NCBI GenBank assembly: GCA_963720515.1
Contig: OY970397.1
Coordinates: forward strand, 2,418,001 to 2,482,000
Reading direction: 5' to 3'
Length of the DNA stretch: 64,000 bases
Source: G963720515 sp963720515
GTDB lineage: Bacteria; Actinomycetota; Thermoleophilia; Gaiellales; Gaiellaceae
The notes below the pieces were generated by a model. The model made no database searches. It was given only the letters and a program-made list of their open reading frames with translations, and was not told where the DNA came from. Numbering within the stretch: the first letter of the stretch is position 1; each line of letters begins with the position of its first letter. Below, piece by piece: positions 30,524 through 43,223 of this stretch. The position numbers were made by a program, and so were the translations under genes.

Positions 30524-33500
30524 ATGCGGCATCGCAAGACCAATCTTCAGGGAGCGTTCGCTTTGCTCCTCGTCGGGCTCGTGTTCGGGCTCGTATTCGC
30601 CGGGGGCGCGGTTGCGACCCACGGCACACCGCAGTTCGAGCTCGACGGCAACATCCTGGACGAGCGCAGCGAATCCGGCTCCCGATTGGTCGAGCCGCTT
30701 CAACGCGGCCGGGGAGTCCCTCGTGGGCGCGGCCTGCGATCGTTCACAGCGGACGAGCTGTCCACGAGCACGCGACACGGACCAGACCGTGTTCCTCGGC
30801 TCGAACAAGAACGGCGACCCCGTCCCGACCTGGACATGGGGCACCGGGAACAGCCCGGTGAAGGACGACCTCTCGAACGTCTACGGCTGTACGACCTCGA
30901 ACGCCGCGGGCGACACCGTGCTCTACGCGGGCCTCGAGCGTCTCTCGCCGAACGGCGCGAGCCACATCGACTACGAGTTCTTCCAGGCGGACGTCGGCCT
31001 CGACCACGCGGTTCCGTGTCCGGGCGGCGAGATCTGCCGGTTCACCGGCAACCGGACGGTCGGCGACATCATCATCAGCGTCGACTTCGAGAACGGCGGC
31101 GCGGTCGGCGCCGTGACGCTTCGCCGTTGGAACGGCACCGACTACGTGATCGTCTCCGCCGCGCCGCTCGGCTGCAACGCCGCCGACACGATCTGCGTCC
31201 TCGCGAACACGTCCGACATCGACGGCGGCCCCTGGCCGAACTTCGACGAGCACGGCGACCCGATCACGACGATTCCGACGAACGCCTTCACGGAGTTCGG
31301 GATCAACCTGACCCAGCTCCTCGGCACCGCCGTCCCCTGCACCGCATCCGCGGTTGTAAAGACGCGCAGCTCGCCGTCGTTCACGTCCACGCTCATGGAC
31401 TTCGCCGGCCTCGACGTGAAGACGTGCCCGGTGAAGAGCGGCACGAAGTTCGAGGACCTAAACGGCAACGGGATCAGGGACGCGGGCGAGCCCGGCCTCC
31501 AGAACTGGGTGATCCGCGCCTACAAGGACACGAACGCGAACGGCACGCTCGACGCGGCCGAGGCCGTCACGCCAGCCGCCTCCGCGCTCACCGACTCGAG
31601 CGGCAACTACTCCATGACGTTCCCGTCCGGCCGCTACATCGTCTGCGAGGTCCTGCAGGCCGGCTGGGCGCAGTCCTTCCCGACCGCCTCCGGCGCGAGC
31701 TGCGCCGCCGGCGCGGGTCTCGCTCCGAGGGGGTGGGCGATCAACCTGGTCGGGGTGGTCGAAGACTCCGGCAACGACTTCGGTAACTACCGGCAGGCGA
31801 CCAAGACAGGCGTGAAGTTCGAGGATCTCGACGCGGACGGCGTGAAGGACGCGGGCGAGCCCGGCCTCACCGGCTGGGGCATCACCGCGTACGTCGACGT
31901 GAACGGGAACGGGACGAAGGACGCGGCCGACACGACGGTCGCCGCGACCACCACGACCGGCTCCGGCGGGACATACACGCTGAGCCTTGCGCCCGGCAAG
32001 TACATCGTCTGCGAGACGCAGCAGGCGAACTGGACGCAGTCCTTCCCGGCGAACACGGCCTGCGGCGCGAGCGCCGGCGGCTGGGGCATCACGCTCACGT
32101 CGGGCCAGCTCGACTCGAACAACGACTTCGGGAACTACCGTCAGGCGACCAAGACAGGCACGAAGTTCGAGGACCTGAACGCGAACTCGGTCAAGGACGC
32201 CGGCGAGCCCGGCCTCCCCGGGTGGACGATCAGCGCGATCGTCGACACGAACGGCAACGGCGCGCTCGACCCCGGTGAGACGACCGTCGCGGCGAGCGGA
32301 GCCACGAACGCGAGCGGCGTGTACTCGCTGAGCCTCAAGCCCGGCAAGTACATCGTCTGCGAGACGCAGCAGGCCAACTGGTTCCAGTCCTGGCCCGCCA
32401 ACGCGCTCTGCGGCGCGAACGCAGGCGGATGGGCGATCACGCTCGCCTCGGGCGACGTGGACTCCGGCAACGACTTCGGGAACTACCGCAACGCGACGAA
32501 GTCGGGCATGAAGTTCAACGACCTCGACGCCGACGGCGTGAAGGACGCGGGCGAGCCCGGCCTCTCCGGCTGGACGATCAACGCGTTCCTCGACGCCAAC
32601 TCGAACGGCATCCTCGACGCGAGCGAGATCACGATCTCGAACAGCGCGGTCACCGGCGCGGGCGGCACGTACTCGATGAGCCTCCGCCCCGGCCGCTACA
32701 TCGTGTGCGAGGTTCAGCAGACCGGCTGGGTCCAGTCCTTCCCCGGCAACACCGTCTGCGGCGGCGCCGGCAAGGGCGGCTACGGGATCTCGCTGGTGTC
32801 GGGCCAGCTCGACTCGGACAACGACTTCGGCAACTACAAGATCGCGAACGCGAACATCCAGATCACGCCGGGCACCGACACGAACGAGGTCGGCGACCCG
32901 CACGTGTTCACCGGTCACGTGAACGTGGATCCGGGCACCGGCTTCGTGAACGCGCCGGCCGGGACCCTCATCACGTTCTCGATCGTGAGCGGGCCCGGGT
33001 CGCTGACCCCGGCCAGCTGCACCACGATCGGGACGACAGGGTCCTGCACGGTGACGCTGAACAACACGACGGCGGGCACCACGATCGTGAACGCCTCGAC
33101 GACCGTCGTCGTCGGCGGCCAGACGCTCACCCGCTCGACGGGCGACGGCCTCGCCGGCGACAGCCCGAACGCGGTGAAGACCTGGGTCGACGCGAACATC
33201 CAGATCACCCCGCTGACGGACACGAACGCGGTCGGCGACCCGCACGTCTTCACGGGCCACGTGAACGTGAACACGGGCATCGGCGGCTATGTGAACGCCC
33301 CGGCCGGCACGACGATCAACTTCTCGATCGTCAGCGGCCCCGGCTCGCTCACGCCCGCGAGCTGCACGACGATCGGCACGACCGGCTCGTGCACCGTGAC
33401 GCTCAACTCGGCCACGGCCGGCGTGACCACCGTGCGGGCGGCGACGGACGTCGTCGTCGGCGGGCTCACGCTGCACCGGGCAACCGGCGACTCGAAGGCG

Positions 33501-36500
33501 GGCGACTCGGCCGACGCCGTCAAGACGTGGGTGGACGCGAACATCCAGATCACCCCGCTCGTCGACACGAACGCGATCGGCGACCCGCACGTCTTCACGG
33601 GTCACGTAAACATCAACACCGGCACCGGCGGCTTCGTGAACGCGCCGGCCGGGACGACCATCAACTTCTCGATCCTGAGCGGCCCCGGCACGCTGACGCC
33701 GGCCAGCTGCACCACGATCGGGACGACCGGCTCGTGCACGGTGACGCTGAACAACTCGACCCCGGGCATCACGACGGTGCAGGCCACGACGACGATCGTC
33801 GTCGGCGGCCAGTCGCTGACCCGGACGACGGGCGACGCGCATGCTGGCGACTCGGCCAACGCGTCGAAGACCTGGGTGGACGCAAACATCCAGATCTCGC
33901 CGCTGACCGCCACGAACGCGGTCGGCCAGCCGCACATCTTCACCGGTCACGTGAACATCAACACCGGCACGGGCGGCTACGTGAACGCTCCGGCCGGCAC
34001 GACGATCAACTTCACGATCGTGAGCGGCCCGGGCACGCTGAGCGCAGCCAGCTGCACCACGGTCGGCGCCACCGGCTCCTGCTCGGTGACGCTGAACAAC
34101 ACGACCGGCGCGGGCGTCACGATCGTCCGGGCGGCGACCGACGTGGTCGTCGGCGGCCTCACGCTGCACCGGCAGACCGGTGACGGTCTCGCGGGCGACA
34201 GCGCCAACGCGACCAAGACCTGGGTGGATGCGAACATCCAGATCTCCCCGCTCGCCGCGACCAACGCGGTCGGCTCGCCGCACGTCTACACGGGTCACGT
34301 GAACGTGAACGACGGCTCCGGCTTCGTGAACGCCCCGGCGGGCACGACGATCGGCTTCGCGATCCTGAGCGGCCCCGGCACGCTGACGCCGGCCAGCTGC
34401 ACCACGATCGGGACGACGGGCTCGTGCACCGTGACGCTGAATTCGGCACTGCCGGGCGTCACGACGGTGCGGGCCGCGACCGACGTGGCCGTCGGCGGGC
34501 TCACGCTGCACCGGCAGACCGGTGACGGCCTTCCGGGCGACTCGGCGAACGGTGTGAAGACCTGGGTGGATGCGAACATCCAGATCTCTCCGCTGACGGC
34601 GACGAACGTGATCGGCCAGCCGCACGTCTTCACCGGCCACGTGAACATCAACACCGGCACGGGTGGCTACGTGAACGCCCCGGCCGGCACGACGATCAAC
34701 TTCACGATCGTCTCCGGGCCCGGGTCGCTCAGCGCCCCGAGCTGCACCACCGTCGGCACGACCGGCGAGTGCTCCGTCACGCTGACCAACCCGTCCACGG
34801 CGGGCGTCACCACCGTGCGGGCCTCGACGACCATCGTGGTCGGCGGCCAGACGATCACCCGGCAGACGGGCGACGCGAACGCGGGCGACTCCGGCAACGG
34901 CGTGAAGACCTGGGTGGATGCAAACATCCAGATCTCGCCGCTGACGGCGACGAACGTGATCGGCCAGCCGCACGTCTTCACCGGTCACGTGAACATCAAC
35001 ACCGGCACGGGCGGCTACGTGAACGCCCCGGCCGGCACGGTCATCAACTTCACGATCGTGAGCGGCCCCGGCACGCTGAGCGCGGCCAGCTGCACCACGA
35101 TCGGGGCGACCGGCTCCTGCACCGTGACGCTCAACAACCCGTCCACGGCAGGGGTCACGACGGTTCGCGCCTCGACCGCCGTGGTCGTGGGCGGCCAGAC
35201 GATCAACCGGCAGACCGGTGACGCGAACGCGGGCGACTCGGCGAACGCGGTGAAGACGTGGGTGGATGCAAATATCCAGATCTCCCCGCTCCTGGCGATT
35301 AACCAGCTCGGCGATCCGCACCTCTTCACGGGTCACGTGAACATCAACACCGGCACGGGCGGCTTCGTGAACGCCCCGGCCGGGCACGTCGATCAACTTC
35401 ACGATCGTGAGCGGCCCCGGCTCGCTGAGCGCGGCCAGCTGCCCACGGTCGGGACGACCGGGCTCCTGCTCGGTCACGCTGACCAACACCACCACCTCGG
35501 GCCAGACGATCGTTCGTGCCTCGACCGCGGTGGTCGTGGGCGGCCAGACGGTCAACCGGGCGACTGGTGACGCGAACGTCGGTGACTCGCCGAACGCGAT
35601 CAAGAACTGGATCGGGCAGGTCAACGGCGTCAAGTACAACGACCTGAACGGCAACGGCGTCCGCGACGAGGGCGAGCCCGGCCTCTCCGGCTGGACGATC
35701 CGCGCGTACGCCGACACCAACGGCAACGGCACGCTCGACGCCGGCGAGACCACGATTGCGGGCTCGGCGACGACGGGTGTCGGCGGGGTCTACGCGATCA
35801 ACGGCCTCGCGGCGGGCAACTACGTGCTCTGCGAGGTCCTGCAGCCGAACTGGACGCAGACCCAGCCGCTGAACACGAAATGCGCGGCGATCGCCGGGCT
35901 CGCCCAGGGCGGCTACGCGGTCAACCTCACCGGAGTCAGCGCGAACCTGGACTTCGGCAACCGGGTCGTGGGCAACCTGATCCTGACGAAGACGGCCAGC
36001 CCGGAGACGCTCCTGCTCGGCCAGAACATCACCTACACGATCACGGTCACGAACGCGGGCGCCTTCCCGGCAACCCAGGTCGTGATGACGGATCCGCTTC
36101 CGACGAGCCAGGTGAGCTTCGTCTCGGCGACCTCATCGCAGGGCACCTGCACGGGCACCGGGCCGGTCACCTGCTCGATCGGGACGATGGCTCCGGGCCA
36201 GGTCGTGACGATCACGATCGTCGTCAAGGCGAACGTCGTCGGCACGGTCGAGAACCCGGCGCACGTCTCCGGCTTCGAGATCGAGACGACGCTCGTCGAC
36301 AACGACGACTCGGCGATCGTGACGATCACGGCGCCGTTCATCCCGCCCGCCACCTGCGGTTCGCTCAAGCTGAACCGCACTCGGGTGACGGTCGGCAGGC
36401 GGTTCGTCGTCACGGCAACGCTGCGTGACACGGCCCGGCACCTGATGAAGGGCAAGGTCATCCGTGTCCGCGGCGCCGGAGTCCGGGTCAACGTCCGGAC

Positions 36501-36646
36501 GAACGCCAAGGGCATCGCGAAGATCCCCGTCACGGCCAGGAGCGCAAGGCACGGTGCGGTTCACGGCGACCACCGGCGCGTCGAAGTGCAACGCATCGGT
36601 TCGCGCGAACGCCCCGTTCCTCCCGCCGCTGACCGGCAGGAGCTAA
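30524..36646 (+). CDS. giant secreted repeat protein B (paralogue of A), with several frameshifts
   Basis: The ATG at 30524 is chosen because MRH plus the signal peptide (ending GGAVATHG) aligns with protein A; an in-frame ATG at 30505 is possible. Then come the same N-terminal beta domain, four SdrD/Cna-B-like repeats (31435-32840), eight 'ANIQI' repeats of about 115 residues (32850-35610), one more SdrD-like repeat (VNGVKYNDLNGNG), a DUF11 domain (NITYTITVTNAG) and the shared C-terminal module ending FLPPLTGRS. Frames shift near 30661 (+1), briefly around 30735-30772, then 35383 (+1), 35433 (-1), 35453 (+1) and 36555 (+1). Restored length is about 2,040 residues. Probably an extracellular or surface protein; no anchor is visible. 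Confidence 0.8.
32850..35610 (+). repeat. eight tandem 'ANIQI' repeats in protein B
   Basis: Period about 345 bases. Each unit runs (D/N)ANIQI(T/S)PL..TN..G.PH(V/I/L)(F/Y)TGHVN, then FVNAPAGT.I.F.I.SGPG, ASCTT.G.TG.C.VTL, and a TVVVGG-R-TGD ending. The strand pattern suggests an Ig-like (invasin/Big-type) fold; this is inference. The sixth and seventh units differ by only a handful of bases over their first 135 bases. Confidence 0.8.
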
Positions 36647-36670
36647 CGCTCGACGGACATACCAGCTCGA

Positions 36671-36708
36671 CGCCGACGCCCCCGGAAATCCCGGGGGCGT
36701 CGGCGTTT
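36671..36708 (+). terminator. intrinsic terminator after protein B
   Basis: A perfect 15-base stem CGCCGACGCCCCCGG (36671-36685) with its complement at 36691-36705, a five-base loop AAATC, then TTT. Confidence 0.75.
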
Positions 36709-36711
36709 CGT

Positions 36712-36725
36712 CCCTCGTTCGAGGG
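36712..36725. promoter_or_regulatory. inverted repeat CCCTCG-TT-CGAGGG, copy 3
   Basis: Lies six bases after the protein B terminator stem and 73 bases before the next secreted-protein gene. A GTGAGGGAG (36756-36764) and a CATTCGAGGG half site (36768-36777) follow. The hairpin part of the leader motif is not complete here. Confidence 0.55.
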
Positions 36726-36798
36726 GCGGCCCGTTTCCGGTACTTGAGCGCTCGCGTGAGGGAGCCCATTCGAGGGACGTTCTGCCGATGCCGGGAAC

Positions 36799-37506
36799 GT
36801 GCTCGGGATCCACACTCGCCGTTCTGCGCGCGGTCTGCGCGCCGCCCTTCTCGCCTCGGCCGTCCTGGCCGCAGTCGCGGTGTCCGCGCCGGCCGCCCAG
36901 GCCTCCGTGACCCGCTGCGGGAAGAGCTACTCGTACGCGGGCGTCGTCAGCCAGAAGGCCGGCGGCGGGATCCGCACGACGCTCACCGCGCTCTCGACTC
37001 CCGACGTCCCGTGGGGCCACGTGGCGGGCTGGGTCGGCGTCGGCGGCGTGGGCCAGGGCCCCGGCGGCTCGACCGAGTGGGTTCAGGTCGGCTACTCAGG
37101 CTTCTTCGGCGGCGAGAGCCACCTCTACTTCGAGGTCACCCGCCCGGGCGGCATGCCCACCTACACGGACGTGAAGGCCGTCAGCGTCGGCGAGACGAAC
37201 CGCGTCGGCGTCGCGGAGATGCGCGGCCGGCACAACTGGTGGCGCGTCTGGGTGAACGGACGGCCCGTCTCGGAGCCGATCCACCTGCCCGGCAGCCATC
37301 GCCGCTGGGCGCCCATCGCGACCGCCGAGAGCTGGAACGCGGGCAAGGGAACGTGCAACGGGCTCTCCTACCGCTTCTCCAAGCTCGCCGTGGCCTCGCG
37401 CGCGAACGCCGGCTGGCACGCGATGCGCGTCGGCCAGACGCTTCAGGACTCGCCCTACCGCGTCTTCCGCGGCGCCGGCGGGTTCGTCGCGCGCACCGCC
37501 GCCTAG
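36799..37506 (+). CDS. secreted protein of unknown function
   Basis: 235 residues from GTG. The signal peptide covers about residues 8-33 (basic RRSARGLR, Ala-rich core, AQA-S cleavage). The mature protein is rich in Gly, Trp and Tyr (GWVGVGGVGQG, WVQVGYSGFFGG, HNWWRVWVNG, WAPIATAESW), the look of a beta-sandwich or jelly-roll such as lectin-like or secreted glycan-binding domains. Two Cys residues (TRCGKS and GTCNG) could pair. No family is assigned. It carries the same upstream inverted repeat as the giant proteins, so it may be expressed with them. The stop overlaps the convergent glycosylase stop. Confidence 0.75.
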   Translation: MLGIHTRRSARGLRAALLASAVLAAVAVSAPAAQASVTRCGKSYSYAGVVSQKAGGGIRTTLTALSTPDVPWGHVAGWVGVGGVGQGPGGSTEWVQVGYSGFFGGESHLYFEVTRPGGMPTYTDVKAVSVGETNRVGVAEMRGRHNWWRVWVNGRPVSEPIHLPGSHRRWAPIATAESWNAGKGTCNGLSYRFSKLAVASRANAGWHAMRVGQTLQDSPYRVFRGAGGFVARTAA

Positions 37507-38336
37507 GTCTTCGCGCCCGCGAGCAGGTAGACGCTCGCGAGACCGGACCACTCGCCGTAGGGCGCGAGCAGCTCGCGTGTGTCCTCCGCGGTCGCCCAGC
37601 GCCCCGCCAGGCGCGAGCAGAGCTTCACCAGCCCGAGGTCGCCGACGAGGCCGTGGTCGAAGCGTCCGAGCCCGTAGAGCGAGATCATCCCCGCCGACCA
37701 GGGCCCGAGGCCCCGCTCGGACTCGATCCGGCGGACCGCGGCCGGAGAGGGCACGCCGCGGAGCCGCTCGAGGTCGAAGGTCCGCGAGAGCCGGACGAGC
37801 GTCGCGGCCTTGCGGGCCGCGAGCCCCTGCCGCGCGAGCGACGCGGGCGCGACGCCGGCGAAGGTCGAGCGCGTCGGCGGCATGCGGAGGCCCTCGTGCT
37901 CCGGGACGGCGCTCCGCAGGAGCCGGGCCTCGATCCGCCGCGCCTCGCTCGCCTGGATCAGCTGGCCGCACACCGCCTTGAGCAGGGCATGCGTCACCGT
38001 CGCGGCGCGGATCGGGCGCAGCCCGCGCACGCGCCTGAGCACCGGCCCGAGCAGCGCATCCGACCGGAACTCGGCGAGGAACGCGGAGTGGTCGTCGTCC
38101 GCGGCGAGCATGAACCGGACGGGCTCGAGCGCCGTTCTCGCCCGCGGCCCGTCGATCCGCACCTCGAGCGGGCCCTCGGGCCGCTGCCACGCGCGCGCGG
38201 TGTGCGCGGCGCCCTCGTGCTCGAACGCGAGCGTCAGCACGCCGTCGCGCAGACGCCGCGTCGGATCGCTGTGCGCCCAGGCCGAGCGCACGAGCGAATA
38301 GGGGCCGCGGGGGGCGATGGTGGTCTCGAACCGCAC
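37503..38336 (-). CDS. DNA-3-methyladenine glycosylase II-like (AlkA, HhH-GPD)
   Basis: 277 residues with an N-terminal AlkA_N-like beta domain and a C-terminal helix-hairpin-helix glycosylase domain. The stretch LLKAVCGQLIQASEARRIEARL begins the HhH-GPD fold; RIESERGLGPWSAGMISLYGLGRFDHGLVGDLGL holds the hairpin and the catalytic Asp (in VGDLG). It should excise alkylated bases such as 3-methyladenine from DNA. The cysteine-bound FeS cluster of the MutY/Nth type is absent, as expected for AlkA. Confidence 0.85.
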   Translation of the reverse strand: MRFETTIAPRGPYSLVRSAWAHSDPTRRLRDGVLTLAFEHEGAAHTARAWQRPEGPLEVRIDGPRARTALEPVRFMLAADDDHSAFLAEFRSDALLGPVLRRVRGLRPIRAATVTHALLKAVCGQLIQASEARRIEARLLRSAVPEHEGLRMPPTRSTFAGVAPASLARQGLAARKAATLVRLSRTFDLERLRGVPSPAAVRRIESERGLGPWSAGMISLYGLGRFDHGLVGDLGLVKLCSRLAGRWATAEDTRELLAPYGEWSGLASVYLLAGAKT

Positions 38337-38381
38337 GATCTGACCCTAATCTCGATCGGGGTCGGAGCCGAAGACACAGTT

Positions 38382-38401
38382 GTGTTACGGCTTCGAAACA
38401 C
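38382..38401. promoter_or_regulatory. inverted repeat upstream of clpC
   Basis: GTGTTACGGCTTCGAAACAC has arms GTGTT and AACAC with a 10-base spacer, 78 bases before the clpC start. Its position suits a stress-regulator operator, but I do not recognise the regulator. Confidence 0.3.
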
Positions 38402-38478
38402 CCCGCGGCGGCCCGGGTCTGGCCTCCACCTAGTGCGGTACCATGGGCAGGGTCGTACGACCCGAAGGGACTGAGGCG

Positions 38479-41007
<2,529 letters not shown>

Positions 41008-41008
41008 C

Positions 41009-41040
41009 GAAGGGCGGCCTCGCGGCCGCCCTTCACATTT
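41009..41040 (+). terminator. intrinsic terminator after clpC
   Basis: Stem GAAGGGCGGCC (41009-41019), loop TCGC, complement GGCCGCCCTTC (41024-41034), then ACATTT. Confidence 0.75.
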
Positions 41041-41061
41041 CGGAGTTCTGGGACTGCGGCG

Positions 41062-41727
41062 CTAGGCCGGCCGGTCCTCGCCTCCTCCGCCTGGATCGAC
41101 GGACGGGGGCGGTGTAGACGGCTGGCTCGGCGGCGGCGGCGGTGCCGCGGGCTCGCTCGGGGGCGGCGGCGGTGCCGCGGGCTCGCTCGGGGGCGGCGGG
41201 GCCGCAGGCGGGGGGGCCGCAGGCGGGGGGGCCGCAGGCGGAGGGGCAGCGGACTCGCCGCCGGAGCTCGAGCCGCCCGACATGCTCGACTGCATGCCAG
41301 AGGCCTCGGTCTTGAGCGTGTTCACGCCGCCCGCCTCCTGGACGGCCCACCACGCTCCGACCGCGATGACGATGGCGAGGATGAGCCCGACCCATGCAGG
41401 CCAATGGCGCGCCTCGTTGTCCACGAAGAACTTGACGACGGTGAAGAGCAGGATCAGGAAGCCGAGCAGAGCGCCCGTCATCGCGTCCGAGACCGGCAGG
41501 TCCACCTTGACCGCGGCGAGCCGCACCACGATCCAGGCGATCAGGACGATCGTGAGGATGCCCATGATGAAGCCGATGCCGTGCCAGCCGCTTGCACCGC
41601 CGGACACGTCCTGGCCGAACACGGTGCCCGAGACCTGCTGCCAGTCCAGGAAGCTGTCTATCAAGAGCAGGACGCTCCCAACGAGCATCACCTGCATCCC
41701 GCGCGACAGCGCGTTGAATCTCTCCAT
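41062..41727 (-). CDS. membrane protein with Pro/Ala-rich C-terminal tail
   Basis: 221 residues from the ATG at 41727 (MERFNALSRG), which has GGAAAGGA upstream; a longer frame to 41829 lacks support. About four transmembrane helices occupy residues 12-140 (VMLVGSVLLLIDSFLDW, GIGFIMGILTIVLIAWIVV, TGALLGFLILLFTVVKFFV, WVGLILAIVIAVGAWWAV). Residues 155-221 are Ser/Gly then a repeated PPPPSEPAAP/PPPAA tail, probably an extended arm. No family is assigned. It lies between clpC and radA on the opposite strand. Confidence 0.7.
   Translation of the reverse strand: MERFNALSRGMQVMLVGSVLLLIDSFLDWQQVSGTVFGQDVSGGASGWHGIGFIMGILTIVLIAWIVVRLAAVKVDLPVSDAMTGALLGFLILLFTVVKFFVDNEARHWPAWVGLILAIVIAVGAWWAVQEAGGVNTLKTEASGMQSSMSGGSSSGGESAAPPPAAPPPAAPPPAAPPPPSEPAAPPPPPSEPAAPPPPPSQPSTPPPSVDPGGGGEDRPA
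41127..41250 (-). repeat. tandem repeat coding Pro/Ala-rich tail
   Basis: Two longer units (about 36 bases, GGCGGCGGTGCCGCGGGCTC followed by GCTCGGGG) and three shorter units (about 18 bases, GGCCGCAGGCGGGGG type) in tandem. Confidence 0.7.
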
Positions 41728-41864
41728 TCGGCCCGTCCTTTCCAGTTCGCGTTGCCGCTTGAGGGTTCGGGGCGCACTCTCCCTTGCCTGCCGGACGGAT
41801 ACAAGGTCTGGATGGCACGAATTCGGCACAGTCGCCGTCGGGACCGGCGCCTAGACTCGATTCC

Positions 41865-43223
41865 GTGGCGAAAGCAGCGGCCGTCCAGTACGCGTGCTCG
41901 GAATGCGGTTACTCGACCGGGAAGTGGCTCGGCCGCTGCTCGGCCTGCAACGCATGGGGCACGCTCGTCGAGGAGCGTGCGCCGACCGCGCCCAAACGGG
42001 GCCTTGCTGCGGCGGGCCGGCCGGTGCTGCGCCTCGTGGACGTCGAGGCGACCGACGCCGAGCGGCTCCCCACCGGCGTGGCGGAACTCGACCGCGTCCT
42101 TGGCGGCGGGCTCGTCCCGGCAAGCCTCGTGCTCGTCTCGGGCGATCCCGGCATCGGCAAGTCCACGCTCCTCCTCATGGCGCTTCGGGCGATGGCCGCC
42201 GAGCGCCCGGTCATCCTCGTCACGGGTGAGGAGTCGGCGGCGCAGGTGAAGCTCCGGGCCGAGCGCCTTGGCGGCGCCGGCGAGGTGCGGATCCTTCCGG
42301 AGACGAACCTCGACGAGGTCTGCGCGACGCTCGAGCGCGAGCGCCCAGAGGTCGCCGTGATCGACTCCGTCCAGACGCTCTACGCGCCTGAGCTCGGCTC
42401 CACGCCGGGCTCCGTCGCGCAGGTGCGCGAGGCCGCCGGCCGGCTGCTGCGCCTGGCCAAGGAGGAGGGGATCGCGGTCTTCCTCGTCGGCCACGTGACG
42501 AAGGACGGCGCCGTCGCGGGGCCGCGCGTCCTCGAGCACCTGGTGGACGCCGTGCTCCAGTTCGAGGGCGACCGCTACCGCGCGCACCGCGTGCTGCGCG
42601 CCGTGAAGAACCGCTTCGGCTCGACGAACGAGCTCGGCGTGTTCGAGATGACGTCGGCGGGCCTCGTCGGCGTCGAGGACCCGTCGCTCCTCTTCGGGCG
42701 GCCCGACGATGACCAGCCGGGCTCCGCGGTCGCGTGCGTCCTCGAGGGGACGCGGCCGATCGTGCTCGAGATCCAGGCGCTCGTCGCGCGCACCGATCTT
42801 GCGATGCCGCGCCGCGTCGGCACCGGCGTCGATCCCAAGCGGCTCTCGATGCTGGTCGCCGTCCTCGGCCGCCACGCCGGCGTCGCCCTGGGCCAGGCGG
42901 ACGTCTTCGTGAACGTGGCGGGCGGCGTGCGCGTGGACGAGCCGGGCGCCGACCTGGCCGTCGCGCTCGCGATCGCCTCGGCGTCCCGCGGCGCCCCCGT
43001 GCGGCGCGCGGTCGCGTGCCTCGGCGAGATCGGACTGACGGGCCGAGTCCGGCCGGTCCCGCAGCTCGAGCGGCGTCTCGCGGAGTGCGAGAAGCTGGGG
43101 CTCGTCGAGGCGATCGTGCCGGAAGGCACAGCCCCGGCTGGCAGAATGCGCCTGCGGCCGGCGGAAACCCTCCGCCGCGCGATCGCACTAGGACTCGATG
43201 CGGGCGGATCCCCGGAAGGATAA
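41865..43223 (+). CDS. radA: DNA repair protein RadA
   Basis: 452 residues from the GTG at 41865. An N-terminal zinc finger (YACSEC ... CSACNAWG, two CxxC pairs) is followed by a RecA-like ATPase with Walker A GDPGIGKST, the RadA-specific KNRFG motif (VKNRFGSTNELGVFEM) and a C-terminal Lon-like domain (DVFVNVAGGVRVDEPGADLA). It promotes branch migration in recombination. The last 26 bases overlap disA, a conserved radA-disA pair in Gram-positives and Actinomycetota. Confidence 0.96.
   Translation: MAKAAAVQYACSECGYSTGKWLGRCSACNAWGTLVEERAPTAPKRGLAAAGRPVLRLVDVEATDAERLPTGVAELDRVLGGGLVPASLVLVSGDPGIGKSTLLLMALRAMAAERPVILVTGEESAAQVKLRAERLGGAGEVRILPETNLDEVCATLERERPEVAVIDSVQTLYAPELGSTPGSVAQVREAAGRLLRLAKEEGIAVFLVGHVTKDGAVAGPRVLEHLVDAVLQFEGDRYRAHRVLRAVKNRFGSTNELGVFEMTSAGLVGVEDPSLLFGRPDDDQPGSAVACVLEGTRPIVLEIQALVARTDLAMPRRVGTGVDPKRLSMLVAVLGRHAGVALGQADVFVNVAGGVRVDEPGADLAVALAIASASRGAPVRRAVACLGEIGLTGRVRPVPQLERRLAECEKLGLVEAIVPEGTAPAGRMRLRPAETLRRAIALGLDAGGSPEG

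Noticed and set aside
36600..36646. Sortase LPxTG signal at the ends of proteins A and B
   Set aside because: The motif is LPPLTG, and no hydrophobic helix or basic tail follows before the stop.
20637..36725. Attachment sites of a mobile island carrying the giant genes
   Set aside because: The inverted repeats lie before each gene and not only at two edges; no integrase, transposase or tRNA junction is present.
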